Positions 60,961 through 64,000 of a DNA stretch of 64,000 nt are shown piece after piece (position 1 is the stretch's first letter; each line of letters starts with the position of its first letter). Source of the stretch: Trichopria drosophilae (taxonomy: Eukaryota; Arthropoda; Insecta; Hymenoptera; Diapriidae). The stretch lies in the NCBI GenBank assembly GCA_030407085.1, contig CM059582.1, positions 52,527,001-52,591,000 of the forward strand, given 5' to 3'. The position numbers and the translations under genes are program-made. The notes beneath the pieces are model-generated. The model saw only the letters and a program-made list of their open reading frames with translations. It did not search any database and was not told the DNA's origin.

Positions 60961-63900
60961 TCGCAAATATTGTAGGAAAATGAATTTTTTTTACCGAACC
61001 GATTTACACATTCGATGCCTCTTAAAACTCTGAATAATGTATTTTTGAGTTCCTTCCTAATTGACGAGTATTTATTGTAGTCATAGTTGATTCGTAATTA
61101 GTTCATGGTAATTTAATTATTTTTAACATTAGAATTCAGGTCTAGTGTTCAATCTATAAAATATTATTTAAAAGCATACGAATAAATGAAAAATTCACAT
61201 TAAAAATAGCAGCAAAGTAGTGTTGTTTATTTTTAGGAAATAATATCTGGCTTTTATCTTTAAATAGTATTATTTTACGATAATTATATTTGCTGTATAC
61301 AAGTCATCGTCTTCAAATATAAAAGTGCGGAATAATTTTTATTCAAGATTATAGAATAAGTAACCCATAAGAATCAATAACTTACATTTCAAGATTGAAG
61401 TAAATAGATACCTACTACCAGTAGGAATATCGAAGATATCATGGAAATCATCAGTTCTTTAAATATTTAATATTGTATTATGTAAAAATTTAGCGGAAAT
61501 TAAAACATTGAAATACGTAGGTTTGAAATAAAAATATTGGAAAGAACATTAGCTAATAATGATTCAGTTCATGTGCAAATTCTCTACGTAGGATTAAGGG
61601 TAAATTATTTTAATAGAACATCCAAATTAAAAACCTGACATTTACGTTACCAACAAGACGACGTTTTTTGTTTTGTAAGTATTTCCAAATTGAGTTGTTT
61701 AAATTTCTATTTCAAGAGAAGCGACCGAGAATCGTTTTTTATTCATGACGAGCAAATTGAAACTGATATTTTATATTTCAGAAATGTGATTTTGGAATAG
61801 TAATTAGTCACTTTAAAGACTAATGGTACCAGTAAAAAAATTGTCTTCTAATCATTTTTATGTTATATTATATTATGTTACTTTATCACTAAACTTACAG
61901 AAAAGCGCAAAAAAACATATTCTGAATGCCTTCACTACAATAAAAGGAATATCATTTTATGGGAATTAAATATGGTAAACGTGGTTAAATTCTTGGGCAC
62001 AAATTAAATTTTAGAAATCTCGTAAAATCTGCATTATCTAGAGCAAAACTTTGCTAAACATTTTAAATAATTGACGAAACTCTTTAAAAAACGGGTAAAT
62101 TGCATAAGCCATCTAACAGAAGCCTAGTAGACATCTGCCGTTTCGTACAATTCTTTGATGTTATAGTTTTCAGTGTTATAGAAGTAATTTAAAAAAGTAA
62201 TATTATTTACGTTTCGTTCCTTTTATGTCTTTATTCCGAATAATCAATGCTGAGAGAAAAATAGAATGAAGCAGATAGAGGTCAAGGGGATCGACATCGG
62301 AAAATCACCCTATGTAGTAAGCTAAAGAGAAATGTAGGGATGAAGTGTGAAGTAGCTAGCTATGCGGATAAGACGAAAGCAATTGCGTCTCAATAAGCTA
62401 TCCGAAATTGAGTCGAGCAGGTATCCAGTAAAAGGCTAGTAGACTCAAAAGCTCAGTCTACGTTAACGCTCTTATGCCTCTAAACCGGATCTCTCACAAT
62501 CCTTCGAGAATCCATACTTTTCAGAAACAAACGAAACAAAGAGAGCCTAGTAAAGACACATCTTCAATATTCAACAGTATTTCAGAAAATCCCTAGACTT
62601 CGCTTACGATATGGTAATATGAAGGCGTTATTAAATCGATATTTATATATAAACGTATCTTTATACGTATATTATATGTAAAGCTCTGGTTAAGTTCAGT
62701 ATCCATATATATCAGATTAACATCGTAAAGAAATGAAAAATTTTATTTTATTTAGTCCTTGCTAAAAAGTAAAGAAAATTTTGATGTACCAAGATTTGCG
62801 AAAATATAGATCAGGTTTTCAAGATTACTGTTTAAGAATTTGACCTCAGATTTTGAAAATTCTAATCTAAACAATTAATTCTCATAATTACTTAGAGATT
62901 ATTCAAGTCGTTGATAAATGAATTTGCTGTCATATTATAAACACTACAGAGTAATTTTATACTTATTAACCTGTTTGCATTATTTTTATGAAAATTACGA
63001 ATTAGAAGTTTCTATCTCATTTACCTCATTTTGTTGGACTAAATATTTACTTGTCAAGTATAATTTCTGTTAAGTTTTGATATTAAGTGGTCACTTTTAC
63101 ATTATGATAGTCTAATACAAGTATCATATTCAACTACCTCAAAAACCTTTTTGAATTAAGTTTCTGATCAATTGTAAAATTGTTCGGTCGGTATTTTAAT
63201 CCCGGAATTATTTTTTTTTTAATTTTTGCATTTTTGAAATACATACCGAAGTGATATTCAAGGATTACTTAATACATAACAGTTTTACATACGCTAAGAC
63301 GATGTAGTACCCTTTTTATGTTTTTACTAAATGAAGAATATATAAGTATTTGAACTACATATTACATTAATTAGCAAAGCACCCTTGAAAATATATACTG
63401 TTTGGCAATTTTAACTGCACACAAAATAATTTTTCATTTTCAGTTATGCCACTAGAGATACGAAATTTCATTAATTATCTGATGAATATGTTTTGATAGT
63501 TAAGAATGAATTCTGTCACAGTGGTTAAGTGTTTTTATAAACGTGTTACTTACTTGGTCGTCACTGTTCCAGAAATAGAGACCCAAAGTTTGTTATATTG
63601 TTCCTTGTGAATTAAGTAAGGCGATTACAAGTTGCATTGAATCATGTTTAATTAGATATGGTTTCAAACCCGTTAAATTATTTTACGTGGGTATGCTGAA
63701 TAGGTAAATTAAAAATATTCTGACAAATTAATCATACTACTTTTTTTAGGAAATTCCAAAAATAAATCGGTATAATTATTTCAATTGGATATAGCGATTT
63801 TAATAATTTTATGCTGTATCTATTTAAACCCAACGTTCTACTTTCACAAAATTATGATAATGTTCTGCACTGTTTCGCAGCAGAGTAATGTTGTAACTTG

Positions 63901-64000
63901 TCAAATGATGGATTTGATTCTAAAAATAAACTACTTTCTAAAAAACTATCATATGTAAAAGTTGGACCCATAAGAGTATTTATTATATATAAGCTGTGAT
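60961..64000. other. AT-rich spacer
   Basis: No repeat, exon candidate or island that I can support. A slightly GC-raised patch lies at 62270-62520 with no open frame of note. Confidence 0.5.

Noticed and set aside
1..64000. CRISPR arrays, bacterial operons, prophage or rRNA genes
   Set aside because: No regularly spaced repeat/spacer structure, ribosome-binding-site-led ORFs or rRNA-like sequence is present. The window is eukaryotic.

Overview
The window looks like euchromatic nuclear DNA of an insect. It is very AT-rich (about 30% GC by eye) and has no bacterial-style gene packing, rRNA or canonical tRNA. It is full of TA-flanked and TTAA-flanked miniature inverted-repeat elements (MITEs), decayed CR1/Jockey-type LINEs, a probable Penelope-like (PLE) remnant and tRNA-like SINE pieces. 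The order of insect cannot be fixed from the sequence alone. No complete host gene can be supported. Most of the 64 kb reads as intergenic or long-intron DNA.

Layout. 1-20 kb: AT-rich spacer with a LINE 3' tail (1.06 kb), three short MITEs sharing CCC..YAGAAAT ends (2.0, 6.0 and 13.5 kb), a 645-bp TA-flanked element with an embedded hairpin (12.5-13.1 kb), a 224-bp palindrome (13.8 kb), GC-rich dispersed repeats (17.4 and 18.2 kb) and a MITE nested in another palindrome (19.3-19.7 kb). One candidate spliced terminal exon lies at 4700-4896. 20-36 kb: a GC-rich island at 20.1-20.6 kb, two clean MITEs (27.8 and 28.96 kb) and long empty AT-rich tracts. 36-43 kb: the most gene-like part. It holds a candidate first coding exon (36879-36944), a pogo-like MITE (39060-39257), an acidic candidate terminal exon (39772-39986), a hammerhead-ribozyme-like PLE footprint (41244-41274), and a TATA/CT-tract promoter with an ATG-free leader and possible first exon (42356-42772).

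43-46 kb: two tRNA-like SINE pieces, then a minus-strand LINE with recognisable ORF1, endonuclease and reverse-transcriptase tail. Most of its RT is deleted, and an 82-bp piggyBac-type MITE sits at its 5' edge. 50.2-50.8 kb holds the longest open frame (minus strand, hydrophobic, unidentified). 53.1 kb holds a candidate minus-strand internal exon. 57-60 kb: a second minus-strand LINE remnant is split by a 1.26-kb array of degenerate TGGACGTCCA palindromes with a 111-bp higher-order period. A 22-bp tandem repeat lies further upstream. 61-64 kb is featureless.

No operon-like or defence-like system is visible. The most unusual structure is the TGGACGTCCA array inside the LINE. The hammerhead-like footprint and the short candidate exons, which were found from splice signals, are next. 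All host-exon calls are inferences that need transcript or comparative evidence.
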